A stretch of 6,414 nt of DNA from Comamonadaceae bacterium (GCA_027490485.1 JAIXYA010000098.1:1-6414); one strand, 5' to 3'; counted from the first letter of the stretch, positions 1 through 5,911 are shown. Notes: generated by a model not told the origin, from the sequence alone. Numbers and translations are program-made.

Positions 1-300
1 GAGATCGGCATCGGGGTAGTCGGCGTCCGAATCGACCTCACGGGCGATCAGGCCATAAGCCACGTAGCTCAGGCCCGGGCCGCCGTATTCGGTGGGGATG
101 GTGGGACCCAGCAAACCGAGTTCGCCCATCTCGCGAAAAATGGCGACATCGGTTTTTTCATGGCGAAAGGCTTCGGTGACGCGGGGCAGGAGTTTGTCTT
201 GGCAGTAGGCACGGGCTGCCTCTTCGATCATGCGCTCGTCTTCGGTGAGCTGCTGCTGCAATAAAAAGGGGTCGTCCCAGTGAAAGGCGGTCTTGGCCAT
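1..300 (-). CDS. gcdH: Glutaryl-CoA dehydrogenase, N-terminal part (cut by window edge)
   Basis: Cytoplasmic FAD flavoprotein of the acyl-CoA dehydrogenase family; GcdH oxidises and decarboxylates glutaryl-CoA to crotonyl-CoA in lysine, tryptophan and aromatic-acid breakdown, passing electrons to ETF. The 100 residues visible begin MAKTAFHWDDPFLLQQQLTE and contain ARAYCQDKLLPRV (about 29-41), FRHEKTDVAIFREMGELGLL (45-64) and PTEYGGPGLSYVAYGLIARE (69-88), a close match to the alpha-helical N-terminal domain of GcdH. The start is ATG at 300-298, with GGAG at 309-306 (minus strand) five bases upstream. The family is about 390 residues, so roughly three quarters lie outside the window. After residue 88 the expected ERVDSGYRS segment is not seen; the sequence reads VDSDADYPDADL to the edge. 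No promoter could be named. The family assignment is strong; the exact substrate is inferred from similarity and the substrate-contact segment is missing or altered. Confidence 0.88.
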   Translation of the reverse strand, partial: MAKTAFHWDDPFLLQQQLTEDERMIEEAARAYCQDKLLPRVTEAFRHEKTDVAIFREMGELGLLGPTIPTEYGGPGLSYVAYGLIAREVDSDADYPDADL

Positions 301-352
301 GAATGCTCCGTTTGGCTGCTGTGCGAATAACTGGCAATGTTAATCCTTGACT

Positions 353-454
353 CGTCATTGCGAGCAAAGCGAAGCAATCTCCCCACGCAAAAACTCTAAG
401 GGCCGCGCCATGCCGACTCGTGCGCCGCTCACCATCGCTGCGCGAAGAAGTTCG
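353..454 (+). repeat. Dispersed intergenic repeat, left copy
   Basis: The copy opens with CGTCATTGCGAG (353-364), continues to GAAGCAATCTCC (371-382), and after a 45-base variable part ends with a 27-base block at 428-454 (CTCACCATCGCT, then GCGCGAAGAAGTTCG). The same blocks occur inverted at 642-773. The 27-base block matches its partner at 642-668 with one mismatch; the two 12-base blocks match exactly. Repeats with the core 'cattgcgag...gaagcaatct' are known as dispersed intergenic elements in several bacterial groups; membership here is by recognition, not by search. Confidence 0.7.
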
Positions 455-641
455 CGGCCGCCCAAGTTGACATGTCGCAGCTCTTTGGTGGCGTTGATTT
501 ATTCGGAAATGTGTGTTTTCGAAAGATGATCTAGGTTCGAAACAGGATGGGCCATTGCAAAGATGCGTTAGCAATTAACAATACCCGTTGTATTGAGACC
601 AAGCAATCGATGAAGCCGCCCCAGTTCGCTCGGGATAGCCT

Positions 642-773
642 CGAACTTCTTCGCGAAGCGATGGTGAGAGGCGGCCGAGCGGGCAGGGGTGGCTTGGCGG
701 AGATTGCTTCGGCTGTTTGCTTCGTCTGTTTGCTTCGTCTGTTTGCTTCGTCGCTACGCTCCTCGCAATGACG
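642..773 (-). repeat. Dispersed intergenic repeat, right copy (inverted, internally expanded)
   Basis: Read on the minus strand, this copy has CGTCATTGCGAG (773-762), GAAGCAATCTCC (710-699) and the 27-base block (668-642), in the same order as the left copy. The variable part between the last two blocks is 30 bases here against 45 on the left. Between the first two blocks it is much longer (51 against 6 bases), because of a 13-bp triplication and a GAGCGTAGCGACGAAG-type stretch. The two copies face each other around a centre of about 187 bases and could form a long imperfect stem. Confidence 0.7.
713..751 (+). repeat. 13-bp tandem repeat, three exact copies
   Basis: CTGTTTGCTTCGT occurs three times head to tail at 713-725, 726-738 and 739-751 with no mismatch. 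The unit resembles the neighbouring repeat core (minus strand ACGAAGCAAACAG against CGAAGCAATCTC), so it probably arose by local duplication inside the right repeat copy. A 13-bp unit out of frame with any gene, with identical copies, suggests a recent or slippage-prone event. Confidence 0.9.
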
Positions 774-806
774 GCTCCTCGCAATGACGGACTATGGCAA
801 TGACGG
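759..806 (+). repeat. 16-bp tandem repeat, two exact copies plus a degenerate third
   Basis: CTCCTCGCAATGACGG is repeated exactly at 759-774 and 775-790. It is followed by ACTATGGCAATGACGG at 791-806, which shares the last ten bases, and by a possible fourth unit at 807-822 (CTACTCGCCAGGACCG, 12 of 16 matching). The array ends exactly where the aacS stop codon begins (823-825). The unit contains the end of the dispersed repeat (CTCGCAATGACG). Confidence 0.85.
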
Positions 807-822
807 CTACTCGCCAGGACCG

Positions 823-2907
823 TCAAGTGCGCGCCAAGTGCCGCTTCGCCATCTCCACATACCAATCCAAGCAACCAGGGTTGGCCATGGCGTCTTTGTT
901 CAGTACTTTTTCTAGCGGTTGACCCAGCATCAGTTTTTTGATGGGCAGTTCTTGTTTTTTGCCAGACAAGGTGCGGGGGATTTCCGCCACTTGGAACATC
1001 TCGTCCGGCACAAAGCGGGGGCTGAGCGCCGTGCGTATCGCGCCGCTCAAGCGCTTGCGCAAAGCGTCGTCCAAGGTCACGCCTTCGCGCAGCACCACGA
1101 ACAGCGGCATGTAACTGTCTTTGCCCAAATACTCCAAGTCCACCACCATGCTGTCCATCACCTCGGGCAGGGCTTCAACCGCGCTGTACAGCTCGCTGGT
1201 GCCCATGCGCAAACCGTGGCGGTTAATAGTGGCGTCGCTGCGGCCGTAAATGATGGCGCGGCCTTCGGGCGTGATCTTGAGCCAGTCGCCGTGCCGCCAC
1301 ACCGCACCCGCCTCCTCGCCAAGGTTGCCACCACCGGGTTGGCGGCCCACGCCAGGCGGATAGGTGTCAAAGTAGCTGCCCAAATAGCGCTGGTTCTCGG
1401 TGTCACCCCAAAAGAAGGGCGGCATGCACGGCAGGGGCTGGGTCACAACCAACTCGCCCACCTCGTCAATCACGGGCTGGCCTTGCTCATTCCACGCCTC
1501 AACACTCACGCCCAACAAACGGCATTGCATTTCACCAGCCACCATGGGCAGGTCGCGCAGACCGCCCACATAAGCGCCAGCATCGGTGCCGCCGGAAATA
1601 TTGCACCACCAAATATCGGGCTTACTCACACCAGCTTTGGCATACACCTTTTGAAACTGCGTGGTGCCCCATTGCTGCACCTCGGCGCTCAAAGGCGATC
1701 CTGTGGTGCCCAAGGCCCGCACGGTATGCAAACCTTCAATGGCGGACAAATCGATACCGGCTTTCATGCAGTTGGCAAAGTAGGCCGCGCCACCACCAAA
1801 AAACGTCACGCCCTCTTGCGCGGCATAACGCCACAACACACCCCAATCGGGTTTGTCTTTAGAGCCTCCAGGGTTGCCGTCGTAAATCACACAAGTGGTG
1901 CCGCTGAGCAACCCGCTGAGCTGCGCATTCCACATGACCCAGCCTGTCGAGGAATACCACAGGAACTTCTCGCCCCATGAGTTGGGCTCGTAGCTGCAGG
2001 CAACGTCGTAGTGCAGGTTTTTATGCGCCATGCCGTTGAGCATGGTGCCGCCGTGGTCATGCACCAAGGGCTTGGGCAAGCCGGTGGTGCCGCTGGAATA
2101 CACAATCCACAACGGGTGGTTAAACGGCATCCACAAAGGTTCAAACGCTTGGGTGGCGGCGTCATTGCGCTGCATGATCTGGCCCCAGTCGCTGCTGTGG
2201 TCAGGCACAGGCACACCACCCAAATTACGGTAGACCACCAAATGCTCGACGCTTGGCAAGGCGGCGCGTAATTCACTGATCACGCTGTGGCGCTCTAGGT
2301 CTTTGCCGCCGTAGGTGACGCCATCGATGGCGATCAACACCTTGGGACTGATTTGCTTGAAGCGGTCGAGTACCGCGTTGGTGCCCATGTCGGGCGCACA
2401 CACGCTCCAGATGCCGCCCACGCTGGTCACTGCCAAAAACGCCACCATGGTTTCAGGGATGTTGGGCAAGTACGCAGCCACGCGGTCGCCGGGCTGCAGG
2501 CCTTGGGCCTGCAAATGCAAGGCAAGCGCGGCAACTTGGCGTTTCAGCTCAGGCCACGACATCTCCCGCCGCTGTCCACGCTCATTGCTGCTGATGATGG
2601 CGGGCATCCCAGCCGCGTGGGCGGCGTCAACATGGCGCAGCACCTGTTGGGCATAGTTCACCTGCGCACCGACAAACCATTTGGCGCCGGGCATGGTGTT
2701 GCGCTCCAAGACACAGCTGTGCGGCGTGGGCGACTGCAGTTGCAGGTAGTCCCATGCCGACTGCCAAAAGTCTTCCAAGTGGGTGACCGACCAACGCCAC
2801 ATGGCTTGGTAATCCTCAAACTGCAGCTGGCGATGCTCGGCCAACCATTGTTGGTACAGGCGCATTTGCGGGACAAAGGGCGGCGAGGCGCTGGCAGTGG
2901 TGTTCAT
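823..2907 (-). CDS. aacS: Acetoacetyl-CoA synthetase (acetoacetate-CoA ligase)
   Basis: ATP-dependent cytoplasmic ligase of the ANL (AMP-forming) family that activates acetoacetate to acetoacetyl-CoA, linking ketone bodies and PHB breakdown to central metabolism. In the 694-residue product: AacS-type N-terminal domain; P-loop-like A3 motif YSSGTTGLPKP (270-280) followed by LVHDHGG; WYSSTGWVMWN (317-327); HGDW (539-542) whose Asp binds the AMP ribose; GRSDATINRHGLRMGT (555-570); and C-terminal PRTLSGKKQELPIKK (644-658), where K650 aligns with the adenylation lysine. The long form ending in DAMANPGCLDWY separates it from acetyl-CoA synthetase. Start is ATG 2907-2905, chosen because the N-terminus fits the family; no strong Shine-Dalgarno is seen. 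Relatives are about 650-675 residues; the excess is mainly a Gly-rich insertion of about 17 residues at 518-535. Stop is TGA at 825-823. Confidence 0.95.
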   Translation of the reverse strand: MNTTASASPPFVPQMRLYQQWLAEHRQLQFEDYQAMWRWSVTHLEDFWQSAWDYLQLQSPTPHSCVLERNTMPGAKWFVGAQVNYAQQVLRHVDAAHAAGMPAIISSNERGQRREMSWPELKRQVAALALHLQAQGLQPGDRVAAYLPNIPETMVAFLAVTSVGGIWSVCAPDMGTNAVLDRFKQISPKVLIAIDGVTYGGKDLERHSVISELRAALPSVEHLVVYRNLGGVPVPDHSSDWGQIMQRNDAATQAFEPLWMPFNHPLWIVYSSGTTGLPKPLVHDHGGTMLNGMAHKNLHYDVACSYEPNSWGEKFLWYSSTGWVMWNAQLSGLLSGTTCVIYDGNPGGSKDKPDWGVLWRYAAQEGVTFFGGGAAYFANCMKAGIDLSAIEGLHTVRALGTTGSPLSAEVQQWGTTQFQKVYAKAGVSKPDIWWCNISGGTDAGAYVGGLRDLPMVAGEMQCRLLGVSVEAWNEQGQPVIDEVGELVVTQPLPCMPPFFWGDTENQRYLGSYFDTYPPGVGRQPGGGNLGEEAGAVWRHGDWLKITPEGRAIIYGRSDATINRHGLRMGTSELYSAVEALPEVMDSMVVDLEYLGKDSYMPLFVVLREGVTLDDALRKRLSGAIRTALSPRFVPDEMFQVAEIPRTLSGKKQELPIKKLMLGQPLEKVLNKDAMANPGCLDWYVEMAKRHLART

Positions 2908-2951
2908 GGCTACTAAGATGTGGCTTTGTTTTGAATGAGAAGCGCATTGTC

Positions 2952-3374
2952 ATGGCAATTTGGACCAAGCCCATCAGCACCGAGATACTGACCACCACCC
3001 ACATTGCCACCGCTGCTGAGCGACTGGGCATTGAGTTCATCGAAATTGGTCCTGATTTCATACGCGGACGCATCCCTGTCGATGAGCGCACCGTCCAACC
3101 TTATGGTGTCATCCACGGAGGGTCTAGCGTCATGCTGGCCGAGACCCTGGGCTCCTGTGGCGCAGACTATTCCACGCCCATCGGCCACCGAATTGTCGGC
3201 TTGGACATCAATGCCAACCACATCCGAGGCGTGGCCGAGGGTTGGGTGAATGGCATTGCGCGGCCGGTACACATTGGGCGCAGCACCCAGGTGTGGCAAA
3301 TCGACATGACCGACGACCAAGGTCGCACCTCTTGCGTATCACGCCTGACCTTGTCGGTGTTGGCCCCGCGCTAA
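2952..3374 (+). CDS. Hotdog-fold acyl-CoA thioesterase (YdiI/EntH-like)
   Basis: A 140-residue single-domain 4HBT hotdog protein, probably a cytoplasmic oligomeric thioesterase that hydrolyses acyl- or aroyl-CoA. Visible are QPYGVIHGG (49-57), SVMLAETLGS (59-68), VGLDINANHIR (82-92) and PVHIGRSTQVWQI (105-117). By alignment with the YdiI/EntH group, Q49, H55 and E64 are the active-site residues, with E64 the catalytic acid. The ATG at 2952 is preferred over the in-frame TTG at 2931 because GAGAAG (2937-2942) lies nine bases upstream, while nothing similar precedes the TTG. The gene diverges from aacS with 44 bp between starts. Its TAA (3372-3374) is 3 bp from the stop of the convergent DUF333 gene. 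YdiI acts in menaquinone synthesis in E. coli, but this kind of organism normally uses ubiquinone, so I give no symbol; substrate is unknown. Confidence 0.88.
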   Translation: MAIWTKPISTEILTTTHIATAAERLGIEFIEIGPDFIRGRIPVDERTVQPYGVIHGGSSVMLAETLGSCGADYSTPIGHRIVGLDINANHIRGVAEGWVNGIARPVHIGRSTQVWQIDMTDDQGRTSCVSRLTLSVLAPR

Positions 3375-3377
3375 AGC

Positions 3378-3611
3378 CTAGGAGCTGCTCTTTTTGCCTT
3401 TGGGCGCTTCTTTGCTGTCTTCGGGCTTTTTCATGGCTGGGCACTCGCCCCTGAAAAATTCCCATTCGTCACAAACCACGCCGGAGGGCAAGGTACACAT
3501 GCCTTGCTCGCCTTTGTCGCTTTGCACAAAGGTCAATGTGCCCCCCGCTCGGGTACAGGCGGCAGAGGCGGGGTTGGCCATGGCCAACAGCAAACTGATT
3601 TCAATCAACAT
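3378..3611 (-). CDS. Small Cys-rich DUF333 protein, probably exported
   Basis: A 77-residue protein with the DUF333 pattern of NPAS, C, GG, G..G.C..P.G..C.EW.FFRGEC: ANPASAACTRAGG (12-24), GEQGMCTLPSGVVCDEWEFF (34-53), RGEC (54-57). Four cysteines (C19, C39, C47, C57) could form two disulfides, and the tail is Lys/Ser-rich. Family members are mostly short secreted or lipoprotein-like proteins of unknown role, sometimes labelled putative hemolysin without evidence. Here the N-terminus is only MLIEISLLLAM before the domain, with ASA/A a possible signal cleavage site but no basic residue. Start is ATG 3611-3609, ten bases after the adenosyltransferase stop, so translation is probably coupled. 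An earlier ATG at 3668 would overlap the upstream gene by 47 bases and adds non-family sequence. Stop is TAG at 3380-3378. Function unknown. Confidence 0.8.
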   Translation of the reverse strand: MLIEISLLLAMANPASAACTRAGGTLTFVQSDKGEQGMCTLPSGVVCDEWEFFRGECPAMKKPEDSKEAPKGKKSSS

Positions 3612-3621
3612 GGTCGGGCTT

Positions 3622-4188
3622 TCAGGGGGTTTCAGCAGCGGCCAAACGCTGGCTTTTCCAATACACATCGTCGCCGCCGTTCATGCGGTTGAGCACACGG
3701 GCCAAGACAAACATCAGGTCGGATAAACGGTTGAGGTACTGGCGCGGCGTGTCGTTCAAGGCTTCTTCGGCACCCAAAGCCACCACCGCACGCTCGGCAC
3801 GACGCGCCACGGTGCGGCACACATGCGCCAACGCAGCAGCCCGAGAACCGGCGGGCAAGATGAACTCTTGCAGCTTGGGCAAAGCCGCGTTGTGATCGGC
3901 AAGCGCGGCATCCAAAGCCAACACCGCCTCGGCTTTGAGCAACTCAAAACCCGGAATGCTCAGCTCGCCGCCCAAATTGAACAACTGGTGTTGCACCTCG
4001 ATCAGCAAGCTACGCAAGGCTTCGGGCATGTCTTCGCACAACAAAACCCCGATGTGCGAATTGAGTTCATCCACCTCGCCCATGGCATGCACGCGCAAGC
4101 TGTTTTTGCTGACGCGACGGTTGTCGCCCAAGCCGGTGGTGCCATCGTCGCCGGTGCGTGTGGCGATTTGTGTGAGTCGATTTGACAT
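3622..4188 (-). CDS. Cob(I)alamin adenosyltransferase, PduO/MMAB type
   Basis: Cytoplasmic trimeric enzyme that transfers adenosyl from ATP to cob(I)alamin, making adenosylcobalamin for enzymes such as methylmalonyl-CoA mutase. In the 188-residue product the N-terminal ATP-binding motif is TRTGDDGTTGLGDNRR (10-25). VDELNSHIG follows at 39-47. The helix signature GSRAAALAHVCRTVARRAER runs at 114-133, and YLNRLSDLMFVLAR at 151-164, all as in PduO-type enzymes. Length is normal. The start is ATG 4188-4186, with AGGA (4201-4198, minus strand) nine bases upstream; an in-frame ATG at 4215 has no such support and adds nine non-family residues. The gene leads the short DUF333 gene, ten bases apart, and diverges from ltnD across 79 bp. 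No mutase or cobalamin synthesis gene lies in the window, and I see no B12 riboswitch upstream. Confidence 0.94.
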   Translation of the reverse strand: MSNRLTQIATRTGDDGTTGLGDNRRVSKNSLRVHAMGEVDELNSHIGVLLCEDMPEALRSLLIEVQHQLFNLGGELSIPGFELLKAEAVLALDAALADHNAALPKLQEFILPAGSRAAALAHVCRTVARRAERAVVALGAEEALNDTPRQYLNRLSDLMFVLARVLNRMNGGDDVYWKSQRLAAAETP

Positions 4189-4267
4189 GTTTGCTGTTCC
4201 TGAGGTTGCCCGCATTCTCTCAGTACCAGGACATGTCGGCTACGCTTGGGGTTTTCAGGAGCAGCAC

Positions 4268-5164
4268 ATGCAAACGGTGAAACAGGTAGGCGTGGTCGGT
4301 TTGGGGGCCATGGGCCAAGGCATGGCCGGCAGTTTGCGCCGCGCGGGCTACGAGGTTTATGTGTGCGACGCTCGCCCGGGTGTGGCCGAGGCGTTTGCGG
4401 CCCAAGGCGGTGTGGCCTGTGCTTCACCCGCCGAGGTAGCCAAGTCGTGTCAAGTGCTGGTCAGCGTGGTGGTGAATGCCGCGCAAACCGAAGAGGTGCT
4501 GTTTGGCCCGCAAGGCGCGGCGGCCCATCTGGCCCAAGGCAGCGTCTTTGTAATGTGCTCGACCGTGGACCCCAACTGGTCAGTGGCGCTGGAAGCCAGG
4601 TTGGAGGCTTTGGGTCTGCACTATGTGGATGCGCCCATCTCTGGCGGTGCGGCCAAGGCTGCCAGTGGCCAAATGACCATGATGACCGCCGGCAAACCCG
4701 CCGCGTATGCACTGGCCCTGCCCTTATTGAACGCGATGGCTGCCAAGGTCTACAAGCTGGGTGACAGCGCCGGTGCCGGCAGCAAAGTCAAGATCATCAA
4801 CCAACTGTTGGCGGGTGTGCATATCGCCGCGGCAGCTGAAGCCATGGCGCTGGGCTTGCGCGAAGGCGTGGACCCCGCCGCTTTGTATGAAGTCATCACC
4901 CACAGTGCAGGCAACAGCTGGATGTTTGAGAACCGCATGGCCCATGTGCTGGCAGGCGACTACACGCCGCTGTCAGCGGTGGATATTTTTGTGAAAGATT
5001 TGGGGCTGGTGTTGGACATGGCACGCGCCAGCAAATTCCCGCTGCCGCTGTCCAGCACCGCGCATCAGATGTTCATGCAAGCCAGCACCGCCGGTTTTGC
5101 CAAAGAAGACGACAGCGCTGTCATCAAGATCTTCCCAGGGATTGCGTTGCCCGCCATAAAGTAG
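4268..5164 (+). CDS. ltnD: L-threonate dehydrogenase (beta-hydroxyacid dehydrogenase family)
   Basis: NAD-dependent cytoplasmic oxidoreductase of the 3-hydroxyisobutyrate dehydrogenase superfamily. LtnD oxidises L-threonate to 2-oxotetronate in C4 sugar-acid breakdown. The 298-residue product has the Rossmann motif VGVVGLGAMGQGMA (7-20), the substrate motif DAPISGGAAKAASGQM (121-136), and GAGSKVKIINQLLAG (169-183) with K175 the likely catalytic lysine. The LtnD-specific run NSWMFENRMAHV (216-227), GDYTPLSAVDIFVKDLGLV (230-248) and KEDDSAVIKIF (279-289) is the main reason to choose LtnD over GarR or HIBADH. Start is ATG 4268 with AGGAG (4257-4261) six bases upstream; the long open frame before it is antisense to the adenosyltransferase. 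Usual LtnD partners (four-carbon acid sugar kinase, OtnC aldolase, OtnI isomerase) are absent from the window, so its pathway here is inferred. Confidence 0.87.
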   Translation: MQTVKQVGVVGLGAMGQGMAGSLRRAGYEVYVCDARPGVAEAFAAQGGVACASPAEVAKSCQVLVSVVVNAAQTEEVLFGPQGAAAHLAQGSVFVMCSTVDPNWSVALEARLEALGLHYVDAPISGGAAKAASGQMTMMTAGKPAAYALALPLLNAMAAKVYKLGDSAGAGSKVKIINQLLAGVHIAAAAEAMALGLREGVDPAALYEVITHSAGNSWMFENRMAHVLAGDYTPLSAVDIFVKDLGLVLDMARASKFPLPLSSTAHQMFMQASTAGFAKEDDSAVIKIFPGIALPAIK

Positions 5165-5224
5165 TGGTTTTGGAGAATATGCTGAGTTAATATTGAAATC
5201 TTAAGAATTATTTAAGGTGCTCAG
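5165..5224. promoter_or_regulatory. AT-rich leader of the SIMPL gene with short inverted repeat
   Basis: The 60 bases between ltnD and the SIMPL gene are clearly more AT-rich than the coding DNA around them, as expected for a promoter. An inverted repeat CTTAA (5200-5204) / TTAAG (5212-5216) with a 7-base spacer lies just before the ribosome binding site AAGGTG (5214-5219), which it overlaps. TAATAT (5188-5193) could be a -10, but no good -35 at the right distance is seen. No terminator for ltnD is visible. Confidence 0.35.
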
Positions 5225-5911
5225 ATGCGTTTTTTTAAATCCTTGGTGTGTTCGTCCTTGCTGGGTTTGTCGCTGGCCCATGGTGGCGAAGTGCTGACGC
5301 AGTTTGACGCCGAGGCCAGCATGGAGGTCGATAACGACGAGATGCTGGTGGTTTTGTCGGTCAGCAAAGACGGTTCCAATGCCACTCAGATCAGCCAAGA
5401 AGTTTTGGCCAAGTTGACTGCTGCGGTAGAGCGCAGCAAACAACACACAGACATTGAACGCAAAACCGGGCAAATCAACACCACGCCGGTATGGGGGCCG
5501 AATGGCAAAACCAAGCTGTGGAGCGCCCAAGCTTCGCTGGAGTTGACCTCCACCAACCTGAACGCCTTGAGCCGACTCGCCTCCGAGCTGACCGACGTGA
5601 TGCAAATCAACCAGGTCAGCTACCGTGTCTCGGCTTCCAAAGTGGCTTTGACCGAAAAAAAGCTGCTCAGCGATTTGGCGGCCAACTTTCAACGCAAAGC
5701 CCAAGACCTGACCAGCGCCTTTGGGTTCAGCCGGCATGAGATCAAAAGCCTCAATTTCAGCCAACAAAGCCAGTCCATGCCACTCATGCGCATGGCCATG
5801 GCCGCGCCCCGCGCCATGGCAGACGGTGCAGCCCCCGTGCCCATCCCTCAAGAGAGCGGAAAAACCACCTTGTCTTTGCGCATGAGCGCCCAAATCGGTT
5901 TGTGGCCTTGA
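5225..5911 (+). CDS. Exported SIMPL-domain (DUF541, YggE-like) protein
   Basis: A 228-residue envelope protein. Residues 1-20 form a signal peptide: basic MRFFK, a hydrophobic core to about 18, and a likely cut after AHG; C9 is not in a lipobox. The mature part fits the SIMPL/DUF541 fold: VVLSVSKDGSNATQISQEV (about 42-60), TTPVWGPNGKTKLWSAQASL (86-105), LNALSRLASELTDVMQINQV (112-131), SYRVSASKVALTEKKLLSDL (132-151), and FQRKAQDLTSAFGFSRHEIK (155-174). A Met/Ala/Pro-rich stretch (about 184-208) precedes the last strand. Family members such as E. coli YggE are periplasmic and have been linked to oxidative stress; the biochemical role is unsettled. Start is ATG 5225 with AAGGTG seven to nine bases upstream. 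It follows ltnD by 60 bp on the same strand but the AT-rich gap suggests its own promoter. Family is firm, function is not. Confidence 0.9.
   Translation: MRFFKSLVCSSLLGLSLAHGGEVLTQFDAEASMEVDNDEMLVVLSVSKDGSNATQISQEVLAKLTAAVERSKQHTDIERKTGQINTTPVWGPNGKTKLWSAQASLELTSTNLNALSRLASELTDVMQINQVSYRVSASKVALTEKKLLSDLAANFQRKAQDLTSAFGFSRHEIKSLNFSQQSQSMPLMRMAMAAPRAMADGAAPVPIPQESGKTTLSLRMSAQIGLWP

Larger units (their letters stand above)
301..822. other. 522-bp region without a gene, rich in repeats
   Basis: This stretch separates the gcdH start from the aacS stop and carries no believable gene. It holds the gcdH leader (301-350), a left repeat copy (353-454), a less GC-rich centre (about 460-640), an inverted right repeat copy (642-773) and short tandem repeats up to the aacS stop. 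Open frames across it read as peptides such as GDCFALLAMT and VIARSVATKQ, which are the usual false translations of this type of dispersed repeat. The centre also holds a TTGACA at 467-472 without a matching -10, a pair of TTCGAAA words (518-524, 536-542), and a small hairpin CAATAC/GTATTG (579-584, 590-595). I see no terminator with a T run for either flanking gene. Confidence 0.8.

Noticed and set aside
467..472. TTGACA as a promoter -35
   Set aside because: No acceptable -10 lies 16-18 bp downstream and no gene follows on that strand within a sensible distance.
713..822. CRISPR-like array
   Set aside because: The units are 13 and 16 bp, directly adjacent and without spacers, and no cas genes are present.
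158..874. Open frames on both strands across the intergenic region
   Set aside because: Their translations are typical false peptides of the dispersed repeat (GDCFALLAMT, VIARSVATKQ), they overlap real genes at both ends, and they lack ribosome binding sites and domains.
919..1980. Long plus-strand open frame of 353 codons opposite aacS
   Set aside because: It is antisense to a firmly identified gene, is His/Ala/Gln-rich without domain signs, and is explained by the high third-position GC of aacS.
3935..4267. Upstream extension of ltnD to 3935
   Set aside because: The extra residues are antisense to the adenosyltransferase gene and precede the normal Rossmann start; ATG 4268 has a good AGGAG.
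4189..4267. B12 riboswitch or clear divergent promoter before the adenosyltransferase gene
   Set aside because: The gap is only 79 bp, too short for a cobalamin riboswitch, and no B12-box-like sequence or convincing hexamer pair is seen.
5201..5893. Minus-strand open frame of 230 codons opposite the SIMPL gene
   Set aside because: It mirrors the real gene, has a low-complexity His/Gly/Gln composition, and the plus-strand protein has a clear signal peptide and domain.
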